Assembly: GCA_020630455.1 (NCBI GenBank)
Contig: JAHDBK010000273.1
Coordinates: 1 to 5,654, forward strand
DNA: 5,654 bases
Reading direction: 5' to 3'
Source of the DNA: Saprospiraceae bacterium
Lineage (GTDB): Bacteria > Bacteroidota > Bacteroidia > Chitinophagales > Saprospiraceae
Of the stretch, positions 5,559-5,654 are shown in pieces. Each line of letters begins with the position of its first letter. Within the stretch, counting starts at the first letter, position 1. The notes under the pieces are model-generated. The model was not told the origin of the DNA, did no database searches, and saw only the letters and a list, made by a program, of their open reading frames with translations. Both the position numbers and the translations under genes were made by a program.

Positions 5559-5654
5559 GGTTTTGTATTAACAAATAGAGCATGGAGTATAGTTTATTTC
5601 AGCTATTCTCGGTTTAAAATAATGAAAAGAGTATTGTGTTTTTAGTTTGTGCAT
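5559..5654. other. Right-end non-coding stretch, no supported gene
   Basis: The 96 bases after gldB contain no convincing gene or terminator. An imperfect 8-bp stem (5585-5592 with 5603-5610, one mismatch) is too weak to call. A minus-strand frame is open from the window edge to TAA at 5568-5570 (28 codons, starting at an ATG that touches the edge); it could be the 3' end of a gene entering from the right, but nothing in the peptide is recognisable. Confidence 0.3.

Noticed and set aside
5577..5590. AGAGCATG after gldB, resembling the left end of the mobile element
   Set aside because: Only eight bases match, the following bases diverge from GTTTAAA, and the flank is ATA rather than a TNA triplet; likely chance.
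5568..5654. 28-codon minus-strand frame at the right edge
   Set aside because: It is too short to recognise and its start codon coincides with the window edge; it could be the tail of a gene from outside but this cannot be supported.
1..5654. CRISPR array, tRNA, rRNA, toxin-antitoxin or defence operon
   Set aside because: No regularly spaced repeats, cloverleaf, or recognisable defence-related protein is present; the repeats found are inverted and element-like.

Overview
The window looks like a piece of a low-GC Bacteroidota chromosome. The evidence is a GldB-family gliding-motility lipoprotein, a PorT-type outer-membrane beta-barrel protein with a short Ala/Gln-ending signal peptide, A-rich leaders without Shine-Dalgarno sequences, and a TAnnTTTG-type -7 box in front of adk. 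The genus cannot be named from the sequence alone.

Layout, left to right: a partial mobile repeat (copy A) carrying a 52-bp perfect palindrome and a degenerate heptamer array (1-195); obg (minus, 193-1194); a spacer with hairpins including a strong adk terminator (1195-1404); adk (minus, 1405-1989); a 311-bp spacer with the adk promoter and a complete 155-bp fold-back MITE-like element (copy B) flanked by TTA; an unrecognised membrane protein with a helix-hairpin-helix-like C-terminal region (minus, 2301-3530); a spacer with a palindrome and a strong terminator (3531-3769); an outer-membrane barrel gene (minus, 3770-4474); a 52-bp divergent promoter region; and a gldB homologue (plus, 4527-5558). 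The last 96 bases hold no gene I can support.

Four genes read leftward, but each has a 210-311 bp spacer with its own hairpin or terminator, so they are probably separate transcription units rather than one operon. Obg (ribosome-assembly GTPase) and Adk (adenylate balance) are housekeeping proteins often found near each other in Bacteroidota. The barrel protein and GldB-like lipoprotein are divergently transcribed envelope genes.

The most notable non-coding signal is a small mobile repeat family. Copy B is a nearly complete inverted repeat with 13-bp perfect termini and a TTA duplication. Copy A shares 54 identical bases with it, ends in the same terminus, and abuts obg so that the flanking TTA is the obg stop codon (TAA on the minus strand). 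No CRISPR array, tRNA, rRNA or recognisable defence operon was seen.
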